DNA of 64,000 nucleotides from Planctomicrobium piriforme (GTDB taxonomy: Bacteria > Planctomycetota > Planctomycetia > Planctomycetales > Planctomycetaceae), in NCBI RefSeq assembly GCF_900113665.1, contig NZ_FOQD01000005.1, positions 124,001 through 188,000 on the forward strand, given 5' to 3'. The notes beneath the pieces were generated by a model, which did not search any database, was not told the origin of the DNA, and worked only from the letters and a program-made list of their open reading frames with translations. Below, piece by piece: positions 35,326-44,402 of the stretch (the stretch's first letter is position 1; the number at the start of each line of letters is the position of its first letter). Position numbers and translations under genes: made by a program.

Positions 35326-38300
35326 ATGTACGAGAAATCATCCGAAGCCGGGACGAAGCTCACTGCCCTGCGGGCGGGAGATGGATACCCGTCGCGGCAA
35401 ATTCCCAAGTCCAGTTCGCCTGCCTGGACGCGGATGCAACAGATCCTCAAGCCGATTGCCTCGCTGAAGCTGACTGTCGCACTGTTCGTGGCGGCGATTA
35501 TCATCGTGCTGGTCGGCACGCTGGCCCAGGTGCATGACGACATCTGGAAAGTGGTGCATGACTACTTTCGGGTCGACTTCCGACGGCTGTTCATCTCGGC
35601 TTTTCCCTGGCTGAACCTGCAGGAACTTTTCGTCTGGATCGATCCCAAGCTCTTTTTCCCACCTGCCTTCTTCCCCGAGGGCGCGCCGCAGTTGCCGTCG
35701 TTCGTGGGACTCTGGTTTCCCAAAGGCTGGATCATCGGCTTCGTGATGATGCTGAATCTGTTTGCCGCGCATCTCGTGCGGTTCAAGGTTCAGGCGACCG
35801 GCGGGCGACTGGTGGCCGGCTGGATTGTGATTGCTCTGGGGATGCTGGTGACGCTGGCCGTGATTCTCAGCGGCTCGAATCCCGACGGCCTGCAAACAGC
35901 TCCCTGGCTCAGCTACCGCACACTCTGGTGGCTGACGCAAACAACCTTGTTCGGACTCTGTGCCGTTTCGATTTATGCGGCCATCTCGACTGCCCCCCAG
36001 AACCCAGAGCAGCGATGGCTCTTCGGACTTCTCGCTGCCGGCTTGGCGATCTGTTCGTATTTCGCGTTTCAAGGAGACGGTTCCAATGAAGCGGCGATGC
36101 GAATTCTCTATCAGGTGCTGAAAGCGACCTTTGCCGGACTTGTGCTGCTGGCGGGCTGCATTGCTGTCTTTCGCAAACGGGCCGGCATTGTCCTGCTGCA
36201 CGCCGGGATCGGCCTGATGATGGCATACGACGTACTGGTCGGCGTCGAGCATGTGGAAAGCCAGATGCACATCATTGAAGGCGAATCGACCCGATTCAGC
36301 CGTGACATGCGCGAAACCGAACTGGCCGTCATCGACCATTCGCCCAAAGATGAAGACCTGGTCACCGTGATTGCAGGTCGCCGGTTCAATCGCAAAGACG
36401 ATGTCATTGCGGACGACAAGCTCCCCTTCAAAATCGAAGTGCTCGAGTACTACCCCAACTCGACGCTGCTCGGCCCGCGACAGCCGTTGCCGGATGGAGT
36501 TCCGACCGAGAATCCGGCGACCGCTGGACTTGGCACTCAGGTACGCGTTGCGCCTGTTGCTCAATCGACCGGCACCGATACCGACAGCCGGATCGACATC
36601 CCCAGCGCCTATGTGAAGTTGACCGACAAGGACGGCAAGGATCTGGGCGTGTACCTGGTGTCGGCAAACTTCGACATGAATCTCGATGACACGCCGCAGC
36701 CGATCCAGGTGGGGGACAAAACCTATGATCTCGCCCTCCGTTTCCGCAGGCTTTACAACGACTACACCGTCACGCTGAAAGACGTGCAGAAGAACGACTA
36801 CAAGGGAACCGACAAGCCCCGCGATTACTCGTCGTTCATCGTCCTCGACGATCCTGCGCGCGATACCAAGTTCGAACATCGCATCTGGATGAACAACCCG
36901 ATGCGCTACGGCGGCAAAACGTTCTACCAGTCCAGCTTCGCCAAGCTCAACGACGGCGAAATGACGACGCTGCAGGTAGTGGATAACGCCGGGTGGATGA
37001 CCCCCTATGTCGCCTGCATGATGGTCGTCGTCGGCATGATCTTCCATTTCGGACAGACGCTACTGCGGTTTTTGCACCGCAGACTCCGCGCGACGGAGGG
37101 AGTGGCTCTGGAAACCGATGCCGCCGAGGAAAGCACCGACGTGCTTGGCCCAGGCCGCGATCACGGCAAACTCGACCGCATCAGTTGGATCGTCGCCGCG
37201 ATCATTGTGCTGGGGACCGGCATTTCTCTGGCGATGGTGATGCTCCCTCGCGGCGAAAAAGCAGATCAGTTCCATCTGAAGCAGTTCGGCGCGATTCCGA
37301 TGTGGTACAAGGGACGACCGCAGCCGTTGGATACCTTCGCCCGTAATACGCTGATGCAGCTCTCGGATTATCAGAGCTACAAGGACGCCAACGGGAAGTC
37401 ACAGCCGGCCGTGCAGTGGCTGATTGATCTGATGGCCGATGAGGATAAAGCCCGGGCACTGCCGATCATTCGCATCGAGAACGAAGAGGTCCGCATGGCG
37501 ATCGGCCTCAAAACGCGGCCTGGCTTCACTTACTCGATTAACGAACTCAACGCGACGATCGACAAGATCATCGAACAGGCTCAGGCCGCCGCAAAGACTC
37601 CCCCCAAAGAACGTACGCTGTTGCAGCGCAAAACTGTTGAACTCGCCAACCGACTGGTCTTCTACAGCTTCCTCGAACGAACTCTGGGGCGGGCTCCTGA
37701 ACTGCCGAAAACCGAGATGCCGGCCGACACTCCGGCCATGACCAAACTGGCAACTCGGGCGCAGCAGTACTTCGAATACCTGCGCGGCGCGCGGGAGGCG
37801 ATTCAGGGCTTCAGCGAGCAGTACAACCTGGGGCCGCTGCCGTTGGTGGTGCCGACGCACCTGGGGACTGAAGACCAGAAGAAGCCGGCCATCGAAGAAC
37901 TGAACTCGAAGTGGGAACCGCTGACGATTGCCCACGTCTATCAGCAGTTTTACGGTGAGTTCCCCGCCCCCACTCCGCCTGCCATCGAACAGTTCACCGC
38001 GATCCTGAATGATTATCAGGCGGGCGATGTCGCGAAGTTCAACAAAGACCTCGATGCCTACGACGCACTTCTGACGAAGTATGCCTCGCCGGACGATCTG
38101 CCGGTTTCGAAGGTTCACTTTGAAGCCTGGTACAACCGCGTACGGGCGTTCGACGTGAGTTCGTGGCTGTATGTGTTCGCCGGGGTGCTGGCGATGCTGG
38201 GCTGGCTGTTCTGGCCGCAGGTGTTCGAACGTTCGGCGTTCTGGCTGCTGCTGCTGATCTTCCTCGTGCACACTGCAGCACTACTGGGACGAATCTACAT

Positions 38301-39063
38301 TTCGGGGCGTCCTCCGGTGACGAATCTTTACTCGTCGGCCGTGTTCATCGGCTGGGCGGTGGTGCTGGGGGGACTGGTCATTGAGGCGATGACCCGACTC
38401 GGTATCGGCAACGTCGTAGCGGCCATTGCCGGCTTTATGACGCTGCGAATTGCCGCCGGCCTGGCAGGAGACGGCGACACGTTCGTAGTTCTCGAAGCGG
38501 TGTTGGATACCCAGTTCTGGCTGGCGACTCATGTGGTCTGCATCACGCTGGGCTACGCGACCACCTACATGGCCGGCATGTTCGGGGTCATGTACCTGCT
38601 GCTGGGAGTGGCGACGCCGTCGTTGACGCCCAAGATGAGCAAAGAACTCGTCCGGATGATCTACGGCACGCTCTGCTTTGCCACGTTCTTCAGCTTCTGG
38701 GGAACCGTGCTGGGGGGCCTGTGGGCGGACGATTCCTGGGGACGTTTCTGGGGCTGGGATCCCAAGGAAAACGGCGCTCTTATCATCGTGTTGTGGAATG
38801 CTCTCGTGCTGCACGCACGTTGGGGAGGCATGGTCCGCGACCGGGGGCTCGCTGTGCTGGCGGTCATCGGAAACATCGTCGTCAGTTGGTCGTGGTTTGG
38901 GGTCAACGAACTGGGGGTCGGTCTGCACAGTTACGGCTTCACCGAAGGCCGCTTGAAGATGCTGGCGCTGTTCGTGATCTCGCAACTGGTGATCGCCGGC
39001 ATTGGCTTGCTGCCGAAATCCGTTTGGCTCAGCAGCCGCAATCTGGGCGAACGAGTCGCGTAA
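35326..39063 (+). CDS. Cytochrome c biogenesis fusion protein ResB-CcsA (system II)
   Basis: A 1245-residue fusion. The N-terminal half is ResB/Ccs1: TM near 52-72 (LKLTVALFVAAIIIVLVGTL), several more spans, a large periplasmic domain (about 300-560) with YGGKTFYQSSFAK, and a span near 560-580. A linker with another TM and a periplasmic segment of ~330 residues leads to the CcsA half, with six or more spans and the haem-handling tryptophan-rich motif WGRFWGWDPKENGALI. Conserved His residues occur in THVVCITLGYA and LHSYGF. The pair moves haem across the membrane and attaches it to CXXCH apocytochromes. GGGGGA precedes the ATG at 35326; a TTG two codons earlier is possible. Confidence 0.93.
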   Translation: MYEKSSEAGTKLTALRAGDGYPSRQIPKSSSPAWTRMQQILKPIASLKLTVALFVAAIIIVLVGTLAQVHDDIWKVVHDYFRVDFRRLFISAFPWLNLQELFVWIDPKLFFPPAFFPEGAPQLPSFVGLWFPKGWIIGFVMMLNLFAAHLVRFKVQATGGRLVAGWIVIALGMLVTLAVILSGSNPDGLQTAPWLSYRTLWWLTQTTLFGLCAVSIYAAISTAPQNPEQRWLFGLLAAGLAICSYFAFQGDGSNEAAMRILYQVLKATFAGLVLLAGCIAVFRKRAGIVLLHAGIGLMMAYDVLVGVEHVESQMHIIEGESTRFSRDMRETELAVIDHSPKDEDLVTVIAGRRFNRKDDVIADDKLPFKIEVLEYYPNSTLLGPRQPLPDGVPTENPATAGLGTQVRVAPVAQSTGTDTDSRIDIPSAYVKLTDKDGKDLGVYLVSANFDMNLDDTPQPIQVGDKTYDLALRFRRLYNDYTVTLKDVQKNDYKGTDKPRDYSSFIVLDDPARDTKFEHRIWMNNPMRYGGKTFYQSSFAKLNDGEMTTLQVVDNAGWMTPYVACMMVVVGMIFHFGQTLLRFLHRRLRATEGVALETDAAEESTDVLGPGRDHGKLDRISWIVAAIIVLGTGISLAMVMLPRGEKADQFHLKQFGAIPMWYKGRPQPLDTFARNTLMQLSDYQSYKDANGKSQPAVQWLIDLMADEDKARALPIIRIENEEVRMAIGLKTRPGFTYSINELNATIDKIIEQAQAAAKTPPKERTLLQRKTVELANRLVFYSFLERTLGRAPELPKTEMPADTPAMTKLATRAQQYFEYLRGAREAIQGFSEQYNLGPLPLVVPTHLGTEDQKKPAIEELNSKWEPLTIAHVYQQFYGEFPAPTPPAIEQFTAILNDYQAGDVAKFNKDLDAYDALLTKYASPDDLPVSKVHFEAWYNRVRAFDVSSWLYVFAGVLAMLGWLFWPQVFERSAFWLLLLIFLVHTAALLGRIYISGRPPVTNLYSSAVFIGWAVVLGGLVIEAMTRLGIGNVVAAIAGFMTLRIAAGLAGDGDTFVVLEAVLDTQFWLATHVVCITLGYATTYMAGMFGVMYLLLGVATPSLTPKMSKELVRMIYGTLCFATFFSFWGTVLGGLWADDSWGRFWGWDPKENGALIIVLWNALVLHARWGGMVRDRGLAVLAVIGNIVVSWSWFGVNELGVGLHSYGFTEGRLKMLALFVISQLVIAGIGLLPKSVWLSSRNLGERVA

Positions 39064-39068
39064 GAGCG

Positions 39069-39184
39069 GAAATTCGAAGCACGAAATTCGAAATCCGAAA
39101 CAGGTTCTGAATCCCAGTCGCAATCTGAGCTTTGGGTTTGGGCATCCGTTTCGGAATTCGAGATTCGGATTTCGTGCTTCTGAC
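39069..39184. repeat. Heptameric repeat element 7 (GAAATTC/TTCGGAT type)
   Basis: Left array 39069-39103 (GAAATTC, GAAGCAC, then three more GAA-units). Right inverse array 39150-39184 (TTCGGAA, TTCGAGA and three more TTC-units). It begins 6 bases after the ResB-CcsA stop and fills much of the 300-bp gap; nothing else is seen in that gap apart from a pyrimidine-rich stretch near 39265-39295. Confidence 0.75.
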
Positions 39185-39366
39185 GTGAAAACCTCGGTAA
39201 ACCTGACGGGTTGTAAGATGGAATGCCCTCGGCGCCAGTGCCTTCCGGGGTGCCGCGGATTTCTCCCGCTTTTTTACGCGCCGGCCTTTTTGTAGGATAT
39301 TTACCGGCTGCATGTCTTGAGCTCATCTTCCATTTCAAATGACGCGACACTGAGGACGGTTCTTCG

Positions 39367-40104
39367 ATGAAGATTTCACTCTGGCGGGGATTTGCGCTGT
39401 CGCTCGCGACCGGCGCGGGACTTTTCTGCGGGACGCAGACCTGTGAGGCTCAGTACGCGCCCGGCGGGTATGTGCGGAACTACGGCTACACCACTGGATA
39501 CGGCGGCGGGTACGGAGGATACGGCGGCGGCATGACCCAGCAGATGGGGGCCGGCATCGGAACCGGTGCAGCAGCCACCGGGCTGGGTAACGCGGCCGTG
39601 GACGCCGGGCAGTACCAGATCGAGCACCAGCAGGCGAACATGCTGCAGCTTCAGGCGTATCAGGAATACCTGAAGACCCTGGGGATGCAGCACGACTACT
39701 ACCTGCAGCAGCAACAGCAGCAGCAGAACGAAGTGCAGATGAAGGAAGCCGCCGCCCGCCAGCAGGTGGAAGCGTACAAGAGAGACATGTCCAACAAAGC
39801 GGCTCCGCACCGTCTGTCGGAAGACCAGTTCGACCAGAAGAACAACATGATTCACTGGCCGATGGTCCTTCGCGACAGCATGTTCGACGAAGACCGTTAC
39901 ACCCTCGACCAGCTTTTCCATCAGCGGACGCCGGATAACAGCGGCGCCGATTCAGACAACTGTGCCGCTGTCGAGAAGGCCTGCGATTCGATGCTGAAAG
40001 ACGTCGGCAAAGACATCAACAATCTGAACATCGACCAGTTCATCACGGCCAAGCACTTCATCACCAGCCTGGCATACGAAGCCAAGTTCAAAGAACAACA
40101 ATAG
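39367..40104 (+). CDS. Secreted Gly/Tyr- and Gln-rich protein of unknown function
   Basis: A 245-residue exported protein. The signal peptide is MKISLWRGFALSLATGAG ... CEAQ. A Gly/Tyr-rich part (about 32-55), a short Gly/Ala region, then a Gln-rich helical stretch with a run of seven Gln (near 118-125), and a compact C-terminal domain (about 150-245) with MIHWPMVLRDSMFDEDRYTL and two Cys (NCAAVEKACDS). Similar Gly-rich and helical secreted proteins occur in planctomycetes without known role. A GAGGA site lies about 11 bases before the ATG at 39367. It is followed by a convergent gene after 11 bp. Confidence 0.72.
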   Translation: MKISLWRGFALSLATGAGLFCGTQTCEAQYAPGGYVRNYGYTTGYGGGYGGYGGGMTQQMGAGIGTGAAATGLGNAAVDAGQYQIEHQQANMLQLQAYQEYLKTLGMQHDYYLQQQQQQQNEVQMKEAAARQQVEAYKRDMSNKAAPHRLSEDQFDQKNNMIHWPMVLRDSMFDEDRYTLDQLFHQRTPDNSGADSDNCAAVEKACDSMLKDVGKDINNLNIDQFITAKHFITSLAYEAKFKEQQ

Positions 40105-40115
40105 CTGCTGGTGAG

Positions 40116-41069
40116 TTACTGCGGTCGAATCGCATCGCGGCGGGCCTTGATCTGTTGATCCAGGTCCGCCGCTTTCTTTTGCGCCTGTTCGATCGGCAGT
40201 CCCGCTGCGATGCCTGGCCGTTTATGGCCGATATCGCTGAGCCAGGCAGCATGCAGAATCGACTGCCGCGCGGCGACCAGCTTCGCCAGTTCCGCATCCG
40301 GCTGAGGGACATTGGGCACATGCCAGGCGTCCAGAATCGCCTGCGCCAGAATCTGATGTCCGGCGGCGCTCAGATGCACGCCGTCTTTAGCGAATGCGAA
40401 ATCGGGATCGTCCACTCGATGCTCGGCCAGGGAGTGCAGCACCGGCGCGTACAGGTCGATGACCATCTCGACTTTGTTTGCTTGGGACATGATCCAACTG
40501 GCGTAGCGGGCGATCACTTCCGAGTCATAGTTCTCATACACGCCGTTGTAACCGTAGCCGCTCGCCGCGGCTGGCAGCAGTTTCCCCGAGGATTTGAGCG
40601 GGGCAGGGTCGAACGGCGGGGGAGTCATCAAAATCAGTTTCGCGCCGGAAGCATGCACGGCTTTGATCAGGTTGTTGATGCCCGCCTGATAGGCCGCGAA
40701 CCGCTCTTCGCTGAAAGGGTGATAGATGCCATCGTTCATACCGTAGCAGGCGACGACGACTTCGGGATGCAGCTTGTCGAGAACGCGAGTCAGGCGCTCA
40801 TGCACGTCGGGCCGGGGGAACGGGTGCCCCGGTTCGCTGAGACCGGTCACTGTTTCGCTGGAAAGTCCGAGATTGATCAACTGCGGCGCGTCGTGACCGG
40901 CCAGCCGCAGCTGCACTTCGACATCGTCGATGTAATGCCCGGCCGCGGTGATGGAGTCGCCGAGAAAGACAATGGCCTTCGCGTTCAGCGGGAACGGATC
41001 TGCTGCTAACGCCGTCAGGGGAGCGAAGATGAGTGACGACAACAGCAGGACTGTGCAGTGTGAGCGCAT
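40116..41069 (-). CDS. Secreted SGNH/GDSL-type hydrolase
   Basis: A 317-residue exported esterase-like protein. The signal peptide is MRSHCTVLLLSSLIFAPLTA-LAA. Block I is VFLGDSITAAGHY (catalytic Ser), block III is ACYGMNDGIY (the Asn of the oxyanion hole), and block V is FAKDGVHLSAAGHQIL (Asp-x-x-His). All catalytic residues are present, so the enzyme should be active on an ester or acetylated glycan in the periplasm or outside. Family members often deacetylate polysaccharides. A GGGGGG site lies before the ATG at 41069; the open frame to 41174 is upstream noise. It is 135 bp downstream of the degenerate ketosynthase on the same strand. Confidence 0.88.
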   Translation of the reverse strand: MRSHCTVLLLSSLIFAPLTALAADPFPLNAKAIVFLGDSITAAGHYIDDVEVQLRLAGHDAPQLINLGLSSETVTGLSEPGHPFPRPDVHERLTRVLDKLHPEVVVACYGMNDGIYHPFSEERFAAYQAGINNLIKAVHASGAKLILMTPPPFDPAPLKSSGKLLPAAASGYGYNGVYENYDSEVIARYASWIMSQANKVEMVIDLYAPVLHSLAEHRVDDPDFAFAKDGVHLSAAGHQILAQAILDAWHVPNVPQPDAELAKLVAARQSILHAAWLSDIGHKRPGIAAGLPIEQAQKKAADLDQQIKARRDAIRPQ

Positions 41070-41204
41070 CGAGGCCCCCCGGACTCTGAAATTCGGCGGA
41101 AGTGACAGTTCAGAGAATACTGATCTGACCGCCGATTGAGAATCGGGCAGATTTGCAAACACACAGCGAGACAAGACTGTCAGCCGGAGTTCGACTCGAC
41201 GGGA

Positions 41205-42491
41205 CTAGATTGCCCGGAGGATGGCGGCGGCGCTTTGGCCCATCGACGTGCGGTTCACTGTCATCGCGATCGAAGATCGCAGACGTTGCGGGTCGCGGGA
41301 AACGTTCAGACGACAGAGCGGATCGGGATGCTTGTAGTTCAGCGTCGCCGGCAACTCGCCATGCTTGAGCGAGAGGATGCTGCCTGCCAGTTCGACGGCG
41401 CCCGAGCCGGCATCGAAGTTTCCGAAGTAGCTCTTGAGAGCCACGACCGGAATGCGGTGCGTGTCGTCGCCGAAGGAATGGTGATACGCCCGGGCTTCGA
41501 CCCAATCGTCGTTCCGGGTGCTTTTGCCGTGAGCGTTAATGTGTCCCAGTTCGCGGGGAGAGACGTTGGCCTGACGCAGGGCCGCGCCCATGGCACTCGA
41601 GAGTCCGCGGCCGCCGGCCACGTTCTCATCGCCCCGTCCGTCGCAGCCAGCTCCGACGCCGAGGACTTCGCAATAGATTTCAGCACCGCGGGCGACAGCA
41701 TGGCTGTAGCGTTCGACGATGAACACAGCCGAGCCTTCGCCGACGATCGAGCCGTCGCGGTCGCGATCGAACGGACGGCAGCCCTGTTCGGGATCGTTCT
41801 GCGGAGACAGCGTGTCGACGAGGCTGATGCGGGCGATGTCGACCGGATTGATGTTCGAGCTGCAGGCCCCGACGATCATCACGTCGGCATGGCCGCGGTT
41901 GATGCACCGCATCGACTCCTGCAAAGCGAGCAGGGCGGATGCGTCGGCGCTGGTGATCGTGTTATTGGGGCCGCGGGCACCATGTTCGATGGCGACGTGG
42001 CAGGCCGGCATGTTCGGGCACTGCTTGAGGAGCCAGAGCGGCGCGATCTTGCCGATCGCGGTCGGTCCCCAGCGGTTGGAAATTTCACTTTCGGTCAGCC
42101 CTTCCATCAGGCGGGCCGCGTCGGCGAGTTCATCCGGAGTAAACGAGATGTGCCCGGCGCCAAATTCGACGCCCAGACGGTCGGGGTTCACATCCCCGTT
42201 GACCAGTCCGGCATCCTGCATGGCGAGGGTGGCGGCGGAGACTCCGAGCTGGATGTCGCGGGACATCACTTTCAGGAATTTCCGCTCATGAATGTATTGG
42301 AGGGGATCGAAATCCCGGATTTCAGCGGCGAGCTTGCAGGGGAGGTTCTGGCTGGGAAAGGCGCTCAACGGAGTGATGCCTGAACGTCCGGCCGTCATGT
42401 TGGACCAGAACGCGCTCTGGCCGATCCCGACCGGCGAAACGACGCCGACACCGGTAATCACGACACGGGAACGTTGATTTCCAGCAACCAT
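41205..42491 (-). CDS. Ketosynthase-fold protein lacking catalytic Cys (FabF/CLF-like)
   Basis: A 428-residue thiolase-fold protein of the beta-ketoacyl-ACP synthase II type. N-terminal VVITGVGVVSPVGIG, the conserved GPNNTITSADASALLALQES and NAHGKSTRNDD regions, and SYFGNFDAGSGAVELAG are all recognisable. The active-site Cys of the TAC-A motif is replaced by Asp183 and the second catalytic His of the GH motif by Asn358; the first His (321) remains. It therefore should not condense acyl chains by itself. Chain-length factors of type II polyketide synthases are similar non-catalytic partners. AAAGG precedes the ATG at 42491. No ACP, ketoreductase or active KS gene is seen next to it. Confidence 0.85.
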   Translation of the reverse strand: MVAGNQRSRVVITGVGVVSPVGIGQSAFWSNMTAGRSGITPLSAFPSQNLPCKLAAEIRDFDPLQYIHERKFLKVMSRDIQLGVSAATLAMQDAGLVNGDVNPDRLGVEFGAGHISFTPDELADAARLMEGLTESEISNRWGPTAIGKIAPLWLLKQCPNMPACHVAIEHGARGPNNTITSADASALLALQESMRCINRGHADVMIVGACSSNINPVDIARISLVDTLSPQNDPEQGCRPFDRDRDGSIVGEGSAVFIVERYSHAVARGAEIYCEVLGVGAGCDGRGDENVAGGRGLSSAMGAALRQANVSPRELGHINAHGKSTRNDDWVEARAYHHSFGDDTHRIPVVALKSYFGNFDAGSGAVELAGSILSLKHGELPATLNYKHPDPLCRLNVSRDPQRLRSSIAMTVNRTSMGQSAAAILRAI

Positions 42492-43012
42492 TGCTAGACC
42501 TTTAAATTGACGGAGTCTGTCCAGACTGCGTCCCCAGGCGGGAAGCGGCACTGTTCGCCGCGATCACCAGGATTCACAATTTTCGCCCGCACTGACTGAA
42601 GTGCGAGCAACTGAACGACATACAAGTTGAACCGCGTACAGTCTGATATCGGAGCCGGGACCTGTCGGAAATCACTTCCCGACCGGGAAATCCACGAAAT
42701 CCACCACCAGAGGCACGAGGAGGCTGTTCCTGATCCAGATTTCCGGACATGCCGGACGCCTGAACACGAGCGGAGCGTTCGCTAGGACAGCCAACTCCGT
42801 TTTTCACCACGAGCCTGATACAGCTTCTCAAACAGTCCACCGACCCCTCGGCAGACTTGAAAACGTCGCTTGATTCCTGAGCCTGACTTCACAGGAACGA
42901 CGCTTCCACGGGAGATTAGAGCGTATGCGAGGAGAATGTCAATTGGGAGTTTTTGAATTCCCGAAAGCAGAAAGCATTTTGAAAAGATTGCATCTCATTA
43001 CCAGAACGAATC
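42492..43012. other. Gene-free stretch upstream of the ketosynthase-like gene
   Basis: About 520 bp between two minus-strand genes. A minus-strand frame of 88 codons (42574-42840) has no motif and a Ser/Arg/Cys-rich composition unlike the neighbours, so it was not called. No repeat or strong hairpin was found. The promoter of the ketosynthase-like gene should be here. Confidence 0.4.
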
Positions 43013-44302
43013 TTACAATAGAAGTTCGGCCACCGGGGCACCGGAGTCGACGACTTTCACAGGCCGCCCTTCCGGCGTGTACAGTTCTTCGTTCGGGTCG
43101 ATTTTGAGACTGGTGCAGATCGTTTGGAACAAATCGTCGACCGTGACAGGCCGCTCGGCGATCTCCATGCCGTCAGCGCTGGTCTTGCCAACGCAGACGC
43201 CCCCTTTGACGCCGCCGCCAGCCATCAGCAGGTTGAAGTTCCTGGCCCAGTGATCGCGACCGACCGCCGGAGCACGCGTGTTGATCTGTGGCGTGCGGCC
43301 GAACTCGCCCAGACAGACGACCAGCGTCTTCTCGAGGAGTCCCCGTTGCTTGAGATCGGAGATCAGCGTCGTCAAACCCTGATCGACTTCCGCCGAGGCA
43401 GCCGGCATTCGCTGCCACAGGTTTTCATGCAAGTCCCACCCGCCCCGTTGTACTTCGACAAATGGCACGCCTGCTTCCACCAGTCTCCGCGCAACCAGAC
43501 AGCCTTTCCCAAACGCGTTGTTCCCGTACTGCAGTTTGACGGCGTCGGATTCGCCATTCACGGTGAACGCCTGCAGCCGAGACGAGGTCATCAGCTCCGC
43601 GGCTTTCCGATACAGCTCGGTATGTTCGTTGGCGATGTACGATGCCCCGAGTTTCGAGAACTCCGCATCCTGCTGCTTGAGTAGTTCCATCCGGCGGTCG
43701 GCCCGGGGACCGGTGAAGGGGGCGACCACGTTGTCAGGCAGTTCGCCTGGCCGGCTGATGAAGGGAGCCACCTTTACGCCGAGAAAGCCCGAACTTTCGG
43801 TGTTTCCCAGGCTGACGAAGTTGGGGATATCGGAATCGGGATCGCCGAGCTTGTATGCGGTGAGGGAACCGATGTGCGGATACCTGGTATTGCCGATCAG
43901 CCGATGCCCGGTGTGCAGGTGATAGAAGCCCCGTTCATGGGCTGCTTCCTTTCCTTCCAGCGAACGGATGACGGAAACGTCGTTCATCAACTGGGCCATC
44001 TTGGGCCAATATTCGGCGAACTCGACGCCCGGAATCGCGGTGGCGATGGCTTTGGTTGGCCCCCCTGTGGCGGTCCCGGGTTTTGGATCCCAGGTCTCAA
44101 ACTGGCTCGGGGCTCCGTTGAGAAAAACCATGATGCACGAGCGGCCGGCCTTTTTCATTTCCGCGGCGTTCAGCCCCAGCGTCTTCAGCAGTCCGCCGCC
44201 GGCGAGTGCGGCAAAGCCGCCCCCTGCCAGACGCAGCAACTGCCGACGGGTGATCTGCCCTTCGCGATTCAGTCGGACGTGCAGCAGATTGTTGTTGAGC
44301 AT
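43013..44302 (-). CDS. DUF1501 domain exported protein (sulfatase-like fold)
   Basis: A 429-residue protein with a TAT leader (TRRQLLRLAGGGFAALAGG). It has the DUF1501 hallmarks: CIMVFLNGAPSQFETWDPKPG, GVEFAEYWPKMAQLMNDVSVIRSL, HERGFYHLHTGHR, PFVEVQRGGWDLHENLW, TLVVCLGEFGRTPQIN and GRDHWARNFNLLMAGGGVKGG, the alkaline-phosphatase-like metal-binding layout. Such proteins are nearly universal in planctomycetes and are encoded with DUF1549/DUF1553 partners, as here (partner directly upstream on the same strand). The pair is thought to act in the periplasm or on the cell surface, possibly on complex glycans; the activity is unproven. Confidence 0.93.
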   Translation of the reverse strand: MLNNNLLHVRLNREGQITRRQLLRLAGGGFAALAGGGLLKTLGLNAAEMKKAGRSCIMVFLNGAPSQFETWDPKPGTATGGPTKAIATAIPGVEFAEYWPKMAQLMNDVSVIRSLEGKEAAHERGFYHLHTGHRLIGNTRYPHIGSLTAYKLGDPDSDIPNFVSLGNTESSGFLGVKVAPFISRPGELPDNVVAPFTGPRADRRMELLKQQDAEFSKLGASYIANEHTELYRKAAELMTSSRLQAFTVNGESDAVKLQYGNNAFGKGCLVARRLVEAGVPFVEVQRGGWDLHENLWQRMPAASAEVDQGLTTLISDLKQRGLLEKTLVVCLGEFGRTPQINTRAPAVGRDHWARNFNLLMAGGGVKGGVCVGKTSADGMEIAERPVTVDDLFQTICTSLKIDPNEELYTPEGRPVKVVDSGAPVAELLL

Positions 44303-44313
44303 GAAATGAGTTT

Positions 44314-44397
44314 TCAGTGATCAGTTGTCAGTTGTCAGTTGTCAGTTTGATAGGGAATTGCAATCAGCTAACCCACTATCAGCGATCCACAACCCAC
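44314..44397. repeat. Heptameric repeat element 8
   Basis: Five 7-bp units from 44314 to 44348 (TCAGTGA, TCAGTTG, then two more TCAGTTG and TCAGTTT), followed at about 44363-44397 by degenerate heptads (for example AACCCAC at 44370 and again at 44391). It fills the 100-bp gap between the DUF1549/1553 stop and the DUF1501 start. Confidence 0.6.
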
Positions 44398-44402
44398 CCG
44401 GC

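Noticed and set aside
42574..42840. Minus-strand 88-codon frame in the gap upstream of the ketosynthase-like gene
   Set aside because: No ribosome binding site or motif, and Ser/Cys/Arg-rich composition unlike neighbours.
44314..44348. CRISPR-like repeats
   Set aside because: Units are 7 bp without spacers; they are tandem heptamers, and no cas gene is present.
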